Shown piece after piece: positions 31,758-40,143 of a stretch of 64,000 bases of DNA; within the stretch, counting starts at the first letter, position 1; each line of letters begins with the position of its first letter. Source of the stretch: Fontivita pretiosa (lineage in GTDB: Bacteria; Planctomycetota; Phycisphaerae; Tepidisphaerales; Tepidisphaeraceae). The notes beneath the pieces were generated by a model that saw nothing but the letters and a program-made list of their open reading frames with translations, searched no databases and was not told the origin of the DNA. The DNA is taken from contig NZ_CP191258.1 in assembly GCF_050410795.1 (NCBI RefSeq), positions 4,588,001 through 4,652,000 on the forward strand, given 5' to 3'. The position numbers and the translations under genes are program-made.

Positions 31758-33242
31758 ATGAGCACACACAATTACCTGGCATTCGATCTGGGCGCGGAAA
31801 GCGGCCGGGCCGTGCTTGGAACGCTCGATCCCTCGGGCAGGCTCAGCCTTCAGGAGAAACATCGTTTCGCCAACCCTACCGGCCGCATGCTCGGACATCT
31901 GCATTGGAACCTGCTTCAGCAGTGGGAAGAGCTCAAGACCGGGCTGCGGCAGGCGGGAGAGCCGCTGGCGGGGATCGGCGTGGATACCTGGGGAGTTGAT
32001 TTCGGTCTGGTCGCCGCTGACGGCTCGATCCTCGGATTTCCCTACATGTACCGCGACGATCGCACCGAGGGGATGATGGAGCAGGCCTTTTCGCGTGTGC
32101 CCCGAGAGACGATCTTCGAGCACACCGGCATCCAGTTCATGCGATTCAACAGCCTCTTCCAGCTTTTCGCGATGGTGCAGGCTAAATCGCCTCTGCTGGA
32201 GGCGACCCAGACGCTGCTGTTCATGCCGGACCTGTTCAACTATCTGTTTACCGGCGTGCGAAAGAGCGAGTTTTCGATCGCGACGACCAGCCAGATGTAC
32301 GATCCGCGGCAGAAGCGCTGGGCGACGCAGATGCTCCAGCAGCTCGGCATCCCGCCACGCATCCTGCCCGAGATTGTCCCCTCCGGCACGATTCTGGGGC
32401 CGATCAGCGGCGATGTGGCCGGGGAGTGCGGCATTCGTACGGAGATTCCCGTGATCGCGCCGGGCTGCCACGACACGGCCAGCGCGGTGGCGGCGGTGCC
32501 GGGGCAGGGACAGGACTGGTGCTACATCAGCTCCGGGACATGGTCGCTGATGGGTGTGGAGATCGATCAGCCGATCATCAATGACAAGACGCTTGAATAC
32601 AACTACACGAACGAGGGGGGCGTGGGCGGGAAGATCCGGCTGCTCAAGAACATCATGGGGCTGTGGCTGGTGCAGGAATGCCGCCGGCAATTCGCCCGCG
32701 AAGGCCATGAACACACCTACGCCGAGCTTACCCAGATGGCCGAGGGCGCCGCGGAGTTCGTCGCGATCATCGATCCGGACCACGCGCCGTTTCTTTCGCC
32801 CGGGGACATGCCCGGCAAGATCGAGCGTTTCTGCCGTCAGACCAACCAGCCCGTGCCGACGACGCGCGGGCAGTACATCCGCGCGTGTCTGGAGAGCCTG
32901 GCGCTGACGTATCGCAGGACCCTGGCGGGTCTGGAGGATATTCTGGGTCGCAAAATCGCAACCATCCACATCGTCGGTGGCGGAAGTCAAAATCAGTTGC
33001 TCAATCAGATGACCGCCGACGCGTGCGCAAGGCCGGTGCTGGCCGGGCCGGTCGAGGCCACCGCCATCGGCAATATCCTCGTGCAGGCGATGGCGCGCGG
33101 ACAGGTCAAATCTCTGACGGAGGCCCGACGCATCGTACAGGCCAGCTTCCCGGTCAGTCGCTACGAGCCGCGAGACACCGCCAAATGGGATCAGGCCTAC
33201 GCGCGATATTGCCAGATCATCCGGGCCAGGGAACAAGGATGA
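31758..33242 (+). CDS. rhaB: Rhamnulokinase
   Basis: Phosphorylates L-rhamnulose with ATP in L-rhamnose catabolism. A 494-residue FGGY-family kinase from ATG 31758, with CAGGAG nine bases upstream; a TTG at 31752 is less likely. Key segments are LAFDLGAESGRAVLGTL, GVDTWGVDFGLVAADGS then YMYRDDRTEGM, SSGTWSLMGVEIDQPIINDK, and the ATP-binding IHIVGGGSQNQLLNQMTADA. The order and the DTWGVDFGL/YRDDRT signature separate RhaB from xylulose or glycerol kinases. No other rha gene is visible. An amidohydrolase gene follows. Confidence 0.92.
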   Translation: MSTHNYLAFDLGAESGRAVLGTLDPSGRLSLQEKHRFANPTGRMLGHLHWNLLQQWEELKTGLRQAGEPLAGIGVDTWGVDFGLVAADGSILGFPYMYRDDRTEGMMEQAFSRVPRETIFEHTGIQFMRFNSLFQLFAMVQAKSPLLEATQTLLFMPDLFNYLFTGVRKSEFSIATTSQMYDPRQKRWATQMLQQLGIPPRILPEIVPSGTILGPISGDVAGECGIRTEIPVIAPGCHDTASAVAAVPGQGQDWCYISSGTWSLMGVEIDQPIINDKTLEYNYTNEGGVGGKIRLLKNIMGLWLVQECRRQFAREGHEHTYAELTQMAEGAAEFVAIIDPDHAPFLSPGDMPGKIERFCRQTNQPVPTTRGQYIRACLESLALTYRRTLAGLEDILGRKIATIHIVGGGSQNQLLNQMTADACARPVLAGPVEATAIGNILVQAMARGQVKSLTEARRIVQASFPVSRYEPRDTAKWDQAYARYCQIIRAREQG

Positions 33243-33320
33243 AGCGGAGGTCCCGAAGGCTCGAAGGTACATGCGCGCTTGAGGCCTGGTGACTGATGGG
33301 TGGGTGCGTAATCTGCTGTC

Positions 33321-34307
33321 ATGATCCTGGACTGTCATGTTCACATTGCGGCGTGCACGGCCGGGCACGGGGTGATGTCGGCCCAGTTGCTCAACAGCAT
33401 TCCGTTTCGGTTTCTGCGGTGGAAGTTCGGGCTGGCGGGGGCCGACGAATCCACCGAGCGGGCGCTGTGCCGGGTTCTGCTGGAGACGCTGGACCGTACG
33501 CCCGAGCTCGATGCCGCAGTCGTGCTGGCCTTCGACGCGGTGTACGATCGCCACGGGCAGTTGGACCGCGCGCGCACCCACCTGTACGTGAGCAACGACT
33601 ATGTGATGGATCTGGCCAGGCAGCATCCCAAGGTGCTGTTCGGCGCGTCGGTTCATCCTTATCGCGGGGACGCGATCGCCGAAATCGAGCGTTGTGTGGC
33701 CGCTGGCGCGGTGCTGCTCAAGTGGCTGCCCATCGTGCAGGACTTCGATCCGTCGGACCCTGTCTGCATCCCGTTTTATGAAGCGTTGGCGCATCATCGA
33801 CTGCCACTGTTGTGTCATACTGGCTCGGAACAGGCGCTGCCGAACCTGAACCGGCACGTGGCCGATCCGATCCTGCTCAAGCCGGCGCTGGAACGCGGGG
33901 TGAGAGTGATCATGGCCCACTGCGGCTCGCGCGGTCTGCCGTGGCACACCGACTACACGCCGACGTTCATGCGGATGGCAAGGGAATATGAGCACTGCTA
34001 CGGCGACACGTCGGCATTGAGCCTGCCGACCCGCTGGTATGCGCTGGAGGCGGTGTTGCGCGACAAAGTGGTGCGACAGAAACTGATCCACGGCAGCGAC
34101 TGGCCGATCCTGCCGCTGCCTTCACCGGCGATGCTCGGCTGGCACCAGGCGTTCGATCTGCTGGTCGCAGAGCCCAACTGGCTGCGCCGGGACGTGCTGA
34201 TCAAGCGGCACCTGGATTTCGATGACGCCTATTGGCATCGTGCCGCGGCGGTGCTACGTCTCGCCGGTGTCGCGGCGGTCCAGCAGGCGGTTGCGCCCGG
34301 GCGGTAG
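33321..34307 (+). CDS. Amidohydrolase-family metal-dependent hydrolase
   Basis: A 328-residue TIM-barrel protein of the amidohydrolase-2 type. It has LDCHVHIAA at the N-terminus (the HxH metal site), VLLKWLPIVQDFDPSD where Lys and Gln line the site, LPLLCHTGSEQALP with the next metal His, RVIMAHCGSRGLPWH, and LIHGSDWPILPLPSPA with the catalytic Asp. Substrate unknown; relatives are hydrolases and decarboxylases of small acids. It follows rhaB by 78 bp on the same strand. Its 3' end overlaps the convergent gene by 54 bp. Confidence 0.82.
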   Translation: MILDCHVHIAACTAGHGVMSAQLLNSIPFRFLRWKFGLAGADESTERALCRVLLETLDRTPELDAAVVLAFDAVYDRHGQLDRARTHLYVSNDYVMDLARQHPKVLFGASVHPYRGDAIAEIERCVAAGAVLLKWLPIVQDFDPSDPVCIPFYEALAHHRLPLLCHTGSEQALPNLNRHVADPILLKPALERGVRVIMAHCGSRGLPWHTDYTPTFMRMAREYEHCYGDTSALSLPTRWYALEAVLRDKVVRQKLIHGSDWPILPLPSPAMLGWHQAFDLLVAEPNWLRRDVLIKRHLDFDDAYWHRAAAVLRLAGVAAVQQAVAPGR

Positions 34308-34793
34308 CCGATCGTTGCACACCTTGATCAGCCGCACATCCATGACCATGGCCAGGAACAGTGCTTCCTGGCGGGGGATGCTGCTGGAAGGGCACTCCAG
34401 ATCTTCATTGTCGCACAGCACTTCGATGCGGGAATCGCCCGGTCTGCCGTTGTCGGAGAGTGTGACCCGCACCGCGTGCACGTTGCCAAATGGAACTGTC
34501 CGTTCAAAACGCAGTGGACCGACACCGTTGCGCAGGCGAATGCGCCGTTCGGCCGGCTCGACGATCATCTCGTAACGCGCCAGGTAGCTGATCAGGCACA
34601 CGCTCAGGAATCCGCCCGCGAACAGCAGGCTCATGTATCCTTCCCATCGTCCGTGCGCGAACGCGGGAATGGCGATGGCCAGATGCAGCCCGCCGAGCGT
34701 GGCGAAAAAGATGACGGCGGTCCAGTTGGGCGGTCCTCGCAGTGGCACTTGGGCGGGGGGTGCGACAGTGGCGAGTTCTCGAAGATGGGTCAT
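34254..34793 (-). CDS. Hypothetical two-helix membrane protein
   Basis: A 179-residue protein from ATG 34793, with GGAGG ten bases upstream. Two hydrophobic helices (TAVIFFATLGGLHLAIAIPA and EGYMSLLFAGGFLSVCLISY) are followed by a soluble region with EMIVEPAERRIRLRNGVGPL and RFERTVPFGNVHAVRVTLSD, resembling the PH-like segment seen in small bacterial membrane proteins. The frame extends much further upstream, but that part is Arg/Cys-rich and lacks a good start. It converges on, and overlaps, the amidohydrolase gene. Function unknown. Confidence 0.65.
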   Translation of the reverse strand: MTHLRELATVAPPAQVPLRGPPNWTAVIFFATLGGLHLAIAIPAFAHGRWEGYMSLLFAGGFLSVCLISYLARYEMIVEPAERRIRLRNGVGPLRFERTVPFGNVHAVRVTLSDNGRPGDSRIEVLCDNEDLECPSSSIPRQEALFLAMVMDVRLIKVCNDRLPPGRNRLLDRRDTGET

Positions 34794-35206
34794 CGGGGCT
34801 GCCTCCGCAGATGGCCGGGCACGAAACGTCATGCAATCGCCCGCGCGGCCCCGTCCGCCGCAACCGAACTTTAGGAGGCAAACGCCGGGCCAATCAAACC
34901 GGCGGAAATCGTTTGGAGGGGCGCTCGATGAGATCTGGCAATGCGTGCACAGCGGCTGGACAAACAAAAAAGCAGGGCGCCGCGGGTTGCCGCGCGGCGC
35001 GCCTGCTGAGGTTTCGGCAAGTCCCAGTCCAGCGTCGCCATGGACCGACTTGCCGGTCACGGTTCGCCGCCGGCGCCGGTGCGGGTCGTGGGGAAGGTCC
35101 AAACCGCGACACCGGGGGAAGGATCCGGCGCGAACAAGTCCGCTCAATCAGTTACCCACTCATCCTCATCGCCACTGTCAATCCGCCCTCCGGTTCCTTG
35201 CGTCGG
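34794..35206. other. Intergenic region
   Basis: About 410 bp between two minus-strand genes. Apart from the terminator at 34960-35006 and the ribosome binding site of the downstream gene, no coding or structured feature was seen. Confidence 0.5.
34960..35006 (-). terminator. Intrinsic terminator on the minus strand
   Basis: Arms at 34972-34985 (GCAGGGCGCCGCGG) and 34990-35006 (CCGCGCGGCGCGCCTGC) form a strong GC stem. Read on the minus strand it is followed at once by TTTTTTGTTTG. It would end transcription of the Cys-rich gene at 35207-35668. Confidence 0.75.
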
Positions 35207-35668
35207 CTAGGGCAGCGGCTGCGGCTGTTTTCGTGCGCGCCATGCCGCACGATGCCTTCGCCTGACCCCGGGCAACAGCGACTCGATGATCGCCAGCGCC
35301 CGACCTCCATACAACACCAGCGGACACGAGCAGTTCAGCCGCTGGTGGCAGTAATCACCGGCGGTGGGCGAGGCGGTGCAGGTCTGGCACACCTCATCCT
35401 GGATCGCCTGCTCGAAGTGAGATACCTCCATCGCTTCGAGCCGCTGATCCGCCGCCGTCAGCTTTGGCCCTGCCGTCGCCGCGCGTGCCTGTCTGGCGGC
35501 GATTCGCATCAGGACCTTGAGGTTCGCGAAGATCGTACACGCGCCCTCACACGCTCTTGCCTGAGTGTTGGGCAGCGACTCGCTTCCCACGGGGCGCTGC
35601 AAACACGTCGGGCAAATCTGGGCACGCAGAGCACGTCGGATCACCGCATCGGGCCGGACGTTCTGCAT
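35207..35668 (-). CDS. Cys-rich hypothetical protein
   Basis: A 153-residue protein from ATG 35668, with GGAGG six bases upstream. It contains an N-terminal ICPTCLQRP, then ACEGACTIFANLKVLMRIAA, EVCQTCTASPTAGDYC, and LNCSCPLVLYGGRALAIIES. Nine Cys arranged as CxxC, CxxxC, CxxC and CxC pairs point to zinc or iron-sulfur binding; there is no CxxCH heme motif and no signal peptide. The C-terminus is Arg-rich. No family recognised. A terminator follows at 34960-35006. TATACT on the minus strand at 35719-35724 could be its -10 box. Confidence 0.65.
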   Translation of the reverse strand: MQNVRPDAVIRRALRAQICPTCLQRPVGSESLPNTQARACEGACTIFANLKVLMRIAARQARAATAGPKLTAADQRLEAMEVSHFEQAIQDEVCQTCTASPTAGDYCHQRLNCSCPLVLYGGRALAIIESLLPGVRRRHRAAWRARKQPQPLP

Positions 35669-35789
35669 GGGCAACCTCCAGTTTTGCGGCATTCTACAGT
35701 CTTCGGACCGCCAAGTCCAGTATAAAAACGCTGTTCCACTCCTTTGGATATATCGAACCGATCGCGATGGCCCTGAATCAGGAGGAATT

Positions 35790-36212
35790 ATGCCTCCACA
35801 ACCCCTCTATAACAAAGATGTTAAGGTGCTTTTATCCTGCTTGATGTTGTTCGAGCACGACAAGTTGGACTCTGTCTACAGCCGCCTGTCGCGCACGGTC
35901 TCCAGCAGGATGGCGGCGGCGGCGGCGATGTCGTCGGTGCGGCTGAATTCATCGGGGCTGTGGCTCACGCCGTCGCGGCTGGGCACCAGCAACATCGCCG
36001 CCGGCACGTGCGCCGCCAGAATCGCCGCATCATGCATCCCCCCGCTGGTGGCGTCGGCGATCGGTTCGATGTGGCGAGCTTCGGCTCCGCGTCGCATCTT
36101 GGCGCAGATCCGCGGATCCAGCTCCACGGGCGCCTGCGATTCGGTCACGTCCAGAACCAGCTCCAATCGCCGCCGCCGGGCAATCTGTTCCAGCGTGCTG
36201 CGAATGGCCTGA
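35790..36212 (+). CDS. Possible truncated gene running antisense into the neighbouring amidohydrolase gene
   Basis: ATG 35790 has a perfect AGGAGG four bases upstream. The first ~30 codons (MPPQPLYNKDVKVLLSCLML then FEHDKLDSVYSRL) look like real protein and use AT-rich codons such as TTA, AAA and GTT that are rare nearby. From about codon 31 the frame enters the antisense of the convergent gene (35876-37108) and becomes Ser/Arg-rich. This looks like the 5' end of a gene cut off by rearrangement, or a short gene whose stop has been lost. Whether it is expressed is unknown. Confidence 0.4.
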   Translation: MPPQPLYNKDVKVLLSCLMLFEHDKLDSVYSRLSRTVSSRMAAAAAMSSVRLNSSGLWLTPSRLGTSNIAAGTCAARIAASCIPPLVASAIGSMWRASAPRRILAQIRGSSSTGACDSVTSRTSSNRRRRAICSSVLRMA

Positions 36213-37108
36213 TCCCCGCGGGCCAGAATCGCCGTCTGTGGACTGCAAAAATCGATCGTGAAATCAACCTTGTCCGCGATGACGTTGATCGCATTGGGAC
36301 GCACACCAACCCGCCCGACGGTGATGACCGTGTCATGACCCAGGGAACAGGCCAGCTTCTCCAGGGCAAGGATTGCCTCGGCGGCGCCGGCCAATGCGTC
36401 AAGCCGGTCCTGCATCGAGGTGCATCCGGCATGGTTGGCCAGACCTTTAATCTCGCAGCAGTACTGTCTGCGGCCGGCGATCCCCGCCACGCACGCGGCG
36501 CGGATGTCGTTGTTCCACAGCCCCGGACCCTGCTCAACATGTACCTCGATCAGCCCGATGACGGTGTGCGGCCGCAACCGGTCTTCGCTGAGCTTGTGCG
36601 GATCAACTCCATGAGCCGCGCCGGCCTCCAGATAGTTCTGACCCTGCGCGTTGCTCAGCCCAAGAAGCTGCTCGACGGTCATTTCTCCAACAAACAGCCG
36701 GCTGCCGATCATCCCAAGCCCGAACGTGGTGCCTTCCTGCTCGGCCCAGACGACCAGTTCCAGGGGGACGGCGATTTTGAGGTCTTCGCGTGCGGCGCGC
36801 AGAACCTCCAGCGGCGCGATGACGCCGACCACGCCGTCGTAATCCCCGCCATGCGGCACCGTGTCCAGATGCGAGCCGCTGATCCAGGCCGGGGCGTCCC
36901 AGGAGATCGCCGCCGGACGCGCGTGCAGGTTTCCCGCCGCGTCGATTCGCACCTTGCAGCCGATCGCCTCGAGCTGCTGGGCGACGTAGTCGCGTGCCTG
37001 CCGCCAGGCGGGCGAAAACGTCGGGCGGGTGGCGCCGGCACCCGGCGTCAGGGTAAACCGCGCAATGGCCGTGATATCGTTCTGGATGCGCTCGGCGCTG
37101 ATCGGCAT
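35876..37108 (-). CDS. Zn-dependent M20-family amidohydrolase (allantoate amidohydrolase / N-carbamoyl amino acid hydrolase type)
   Basis: A 410-residue enzyme from ATG 37108; a GTG two codons upstream is possible. The metal-binding pattern is complete: ISGSHLDTVPHGGDYDGVVG, VVWAEQEGTTFGLGMIGSRL, IGLIEVHVEQGPGL and VPSRDGVSHSPDEF. This fits the hydantoinase/carbamoylase subfamily of M20, which includes AllC (allantoate to ureidoglycolate) and N-carbamoyl-L-amino acid hydrolases. The two cannot be separated by eye. The adenine deaminase gene just upstream on the same strand favours a role in purine nitrogen use, which is inference. Confidence 0.85.
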   Translation of the reverse strand: MPISAERIQNDITAIARFTLTPGAGATRPTFSPAWRQARDYVAQQLEAIGCKVRIDAAGNLHARPAAISWDAPAWISGSHLDTVPHGGDYDGVVGVIAPLEVLRAAREDLKIAVPLELVVWAEQEGTTFGLGMIGSRLFVGEMTVEQLLGLSNAQGQNYLEAGAAHGVDPHKLSEDRLRPHTVIGLIEVHVEQGPGLWNNDIRAACVAGIAGRRQYCCEIKGLANHAGCTSMQDRLDALAGAAEAILALEKLACSLGHDTVITVGRVGVRPNAINVIADKVDFTIDFCSPQTAILARGDQAIRSTLEQIARRRRLELVLDVTESQAPVELDPRICAKMRRGAEARHIEPIADATSGGMHDAAILAAHVPAAMLLVPSRDGVSHSPDEFSRTDDIAAAAAILLETVRDRRL

Positions 37109-37237
37109 ACGCACTCAACCACGGAAGACGACCGATGGATACGCAATTCGCACAGACATGCTTTGCCTGATCACGCCCGGACCTGCCGGTGGGCATCGTC
37201 CGCTCGTTGCCCGCATCTTAATATCCCATACAGCCGC

Positions 37238-39007
37238 CTACAAAAACAAATCCACGAACCGGAAGTTTTCCACATCCACCAGGCCCTTGTCGGTCAGCTT
37301 CAGCTTAGGGATAACCTCCAGAGCCATGAAGCTCATGGTCATAAACGGATCGCGCAAGCACGAGCCCAAGTCGCGGCGGGCGGCGTGCAGGAGCCGGTCG
37401 TAGGCGACGCGGACTTCGGTGATCGGGCGATCGCTCATCAGCCCCGCCACGGGCAGGGGCAGACTTGCCAGAACCTGCTGATTCGCCGCCGCGCACAATC
37501 CCCCGCCGCCCATGTTCACGATGGCCCGAATCGCCGTCAGCATCGACTCATCGTCGGCTCCGATGACGATCAGGTTGTGATGATCGTGGGCCACCGTTCC
37601 CGCGATCGCGCCGCGTGTGAGCCCCAGGCCGTGGATGAAGCCCAGCCCGATGCCGCCGCCACGACCGTGGCGCTCGATCACGGCGATCTTGAGGATATCG
37701 CGAGTCGGGTCGGGCACGACGTAACCATCGTGGATCGTTGCGTCGAAAATCAGATGCTCGGTGACGAGCTGTTCGGCCTGCGCGCCGATGACGCGGATGC
37801 GCGCGGATCTGGCGCGGACGCGAAGGTTCGGCGTGTGGCACGACAGGATGCATCGTGCGCGGACCGTGTCTGGAATCGCGGTCGGTTGCACGCCCGCCAC
37901 GGAACACGGACGCCCGTCGCGGGCCGCCAGCACGCCGCCGCTGTACACCAGCCGCGCCTGCGGATTGGCCAGATCATCGAAGATGATCAGGTCGGCCAGG
38001 CGTCCGGGGGCGATCGCGCCGCGGTCGTGCAGGCCGAACCACTCGCTGGGGTTCAGTGTCGCCATGCGCAACGCCTCGATGGGATCGATCCCGTGAGCGA
38101 TGGCCCGGCGAACCATGTGGTCGATGCTGCCTTCATCCAGCAGGTCGGCGGGCTGACGGTCGTCCGTGCAGAAGCAGATTCGCCTGCTGTTGGCGGCTCG
38201 AACCAGTGGCAGCAGCGCGTCGAGATTTCGCGCGGTGCTGGCCTGACGGATCAGGATGTACATGCCGCGGGCGAGCTTTTCCGCCGCCTCGTCCACTGAA
38301 ACGCATTCATGATCGGAGCCGATCCCCGCCGCCACGTACGCGTTCAGCGCCTTGCCCCCAAGCCCGGGCGCATGGCCGTCGCGTGGCCGGCCACAAAAGG
38401 CCTGCAACTTCGCTGCAACCTGCGGATCAGCGGCAATCACCCCCGGATAATTCATCACTTCCGCCAGCCCGTGCACCTCGCCTTGCTCAAGCAGTTGTGC
38501 CAGTTCCCCGGCGTCGAGTCTGGCCCCGCTGCTGGCCATATCCGTCGCCGGCACGCAGCTTGACGCCATCACCACCACGCGCAGCGGCAGACCCCTGGAC
38601 GCCTGGATCATGAAGCGGATGCCTTCGATTCCGGCGACGTTAGCGATCTCGTGCGGGTCGGTCACGACCGTCGTCACGCCTCGCGGCACCACCGCCGACG
38701 CGAATTGTCCGGGGACGCACAGGCTGCTCTCGATGTGCACGTGCGAATCGATCAACCCCGGAGCGACAAACGAGCCATTGAGGTCGATGACCTCGCGAGC
38801 GCGATAGCCCGGCCCGATCCCCGCGATCCGATCACCCGCGATGGCGATGTCGGCCCGCTCGATCTGGCCGCAGAAGACATTGACGATCTGCCCGTTGCTC
38901 AACAGCAGATCCGCCGGCCAGTCTCCGCGCGCCACCGCCAGCAACGATGAACCAGCGGATTGCCCGGCTTCATCCTTCAATCGACCGTGTTCATCCTTTG
39001 CGACCAT
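37238..39007 (-). CDS. ade: Adenine deaminase
   Basis: Converts adenine to hypoxanthine and ammonia, in purine salvage. A 589-residue protein from ATG 39007, matching the E. coli enzyme (588). It has LLLSNGQIVNVFCGQIERAD, FVAPGLIDSHVHIESSLCVP with the metal HxH, GVTTVVTDPHEIANVAGIEG, ICFCTDDRQPADLLDEGSID with the metal Asp, and the C-terminal ade domain (GAIAGTVAHDHHNLIVIGAD, then GGGLCAAANQQVLASLPLPV). The start overlaps the end of the bactofilin-like gene by 17 bp, which suggests translational coupling. Confidence 0.93.
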   Translation of the reverse strand: MVAKDEHGRLKDEAGQSAGSSLLAVARGDWPADLLLSNGQIVNVFCGQIERADIAIAGDRIAGIGPGYRAREVIDLNGSFVAPGLIDSHVHIESSLCVPGQFASAVVPRGVTTVVTDPHEIANVAGIEGIRFMIQASRGLPLRVVVMASSCVPATDMASSGARLDAGELAQLLEQGEVHGLAEVMNYPGVIAADPQVAAKLQAFCGRPRDGHAPGLGGKALNAYVAAGIGSDHECVSVDEAAEKLARGMYILIRQASTARNLDALLPLVRAANSRRICFCTDDRQPADLLDEGSIDHMVRRAIAHGIDPIEALRMATLNPSEWFGLHDRGAIAPGRLADLIIFDDLANPQARLVYSGGVLAARDGRPCSVAGVQPTAIPDTVRARCILSCHTPNLRVRARSARIRVIGAQAEQLVTEHLIFDATIHDGYVVPDPTRDILKIAVIERHGRGGGIGLGFIHGLGLTRGAIAGTVAHDHHNLIVIGADDESMLTAIRAIVNMGGGGLCAAANQQVLASLPLPVAGLMSDRPITEVRVAYDRLLHAARRDLGSCLRDPFMTMSFMALEVIPKLKLTDKGLVDVENFRFVDLFL

Positions 39008-39347
39008 ACTTGGGATCCACGGTTGTTTCACCGGAGCGGGTCTTGATCTTGCCGGCGACGATGGCGCCGGCATCGATATACAGCCGACCTCCCTGGTTGA
39101 CGGCATCGCCGCCTAGCACGCCGCTGTGAATGACTTTAGCGCCCGGGTGGACGATCAGATCGCCGGTGACGTTGCCATAGATGTGCACGCGTCCGCCCTG
39201 CTCGACGATCAGGCTTCCGTAGATCGAGCCCCGAAGGTACAGCTTGCCGCCGTCGATGACGGTCACATTTCCTCCCACCGAGCCCCAGAGGGTGAACGGC
39301 TCGTAAACGACAACATCGCCGGGGATCTGTCCGCGTTCCTCGCGCAT
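38991..39347 (-). CDS. Bactofilin-like beta-helical protein
   Basis: A 118-residue protein made of short beta repeats: GSVGGNVTVIDGGKLYLRGS, IYGSLIVEQGGRVHIYGNVT and GDLIVHPGAKVIHSGVLGGD. The GxxxGxxxV/I periodicity is that of bactofilins, which polymerise into cytoskeletal filaments, and of related polymer-forming proteins. There is no membrane segment. The gene overlaps ade at its 3' end, an unusual partner with no obvious functional link. The family call is moderate because short beta-helix proteins look alike. Confidence 0.65.
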   Translation of the reverse strand: MREERGQIPGDVVVYEPFTLWGSVGGNVTVIDGGKLYLRGSIYGSLIVEQGGRVHIYGNVTGDLIVHPGAKVIHSGVLGGDAVNQGGRLYIDAGAIVAGKIKTRSGETTVDPKYGRKG

Positions 39348-39462
39348 GGCGAGGGAAGATGTTACTCCAGATTTGCCGGATTCTCATCGCCCGTGGATAC
39401 GCGGCACCGGCGCAACGTGCAGGCGCAGCCGCGTGCCGTGAGTGTCCCGCTTGGCGCGCAGC

Positions 39463-40011
39463 CTATCGAGGCTCCTGGTACTCAGCCGGATCGTGTTCGT
39501 CTCGCAGGGGGCGGCTCATGGCGCGTCCGCTCGGCCAGTAGAGCATGTACAGGACCAGGGCCACTGCGCCGGGGACGATGTTGGGCACGAGCGTGTCGGT
39601 GAGGATGCACCCAAGGATGGCGATCACGCCGCCCGCCGCCAGCGCCACCCAGACCGTCATCATTCCCGCCAGGTATTGCCTTGGCGAGATGGTTCCTCCG
39701 GCCAGGTAATCCTTAAACAGGTGATGTCGCCAGAAGAATGCCGCCGGCACGGCCATCGCCAGGTAGGCCAGCGTGAAGAAGAACCACATGCCGGCCAGGT
39801 CGCGATCCGCGGAGCCGCTGCGTTCGGGGGTGGCCCCGAGGAGCCGCCAGATCGTCCAGAAGAACAGCACGAACGGCACGACCAGCAGCAGGATCCAGGC
39901 TCGCCAGGCCAGCCGCATCGCCTGGTCCGCAGTGAGGCTCGTGCCGTTGTTGCGCTGCGCCAGGGCGGTGTTCTGATCGCTGTTCTGGCGGATCAGCGTC
40001 GTGTGGAGCAT
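39463..40011 (-). CDS. Hypothetical four-helix membrane protein
   Basis: A 182-residue protein from ATG 40011, with GGAGG upstream. A polar N-terminus (LIRQNSDQNTALAQRNNGTS) is followed by four hydrophobic helices: AWILLLVVPFVLFFWTIWRL, MWFFFTLAYLAMAVPAAFFW, MMTVWVALAAGGVIAILGCI and VPGAVALVLYMLY. An acidic/basic tail ends YQEPR. No known family is recognised. AT-rich TAAAAT on the minus strand near 40050 may be its -10 box. It is separated from the next minus-strand gene by 132 bp. Confidence 0.65.
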   Translation of the reverse strand: MLHTTLIRQNSDQNTALAQRNNGTSLTADQAMRLAWRAWILLLVVPFVLFFWTIWRLLGATPERSGSADRDLAGMWFFFTLAYLAMAVPAAFFWRHHLFKDYLAGGTISPRQYLAGMMTVWVALAAGGVIAILGCILTDTLVPNIVPGAVALVLYMLYWPSGRAMSRPLRDEHDPAEYQEPR

Positions 40012-40143
40012 GTTGTCCTCCCGTCAGAGGATTGCAGCATCCTATTTTATCCGGCGGACGGAGATCCGCACAGTTTCATTTTGCGTTGATCCAAGGCAGT
40101 TGGTGAGCGGGCAGCGTTCACCACGTCGCCGGGCTGGAGCCGC

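Noticed and set aside
31683..34091. 802-codon minus-strand open frame
   Set aside because: Antisense to rhaB and the amidohydrolase, both of which carry clear catalytic motifs. The composition is His/Arg/Gln-rich, as expected from GC-rich antisense.
35960..38299. 779-codon plus-strand open frame
   Set aside because: Antisense to the M20 amidohydrolase and adenine deaminase genes; no recognisable motif.
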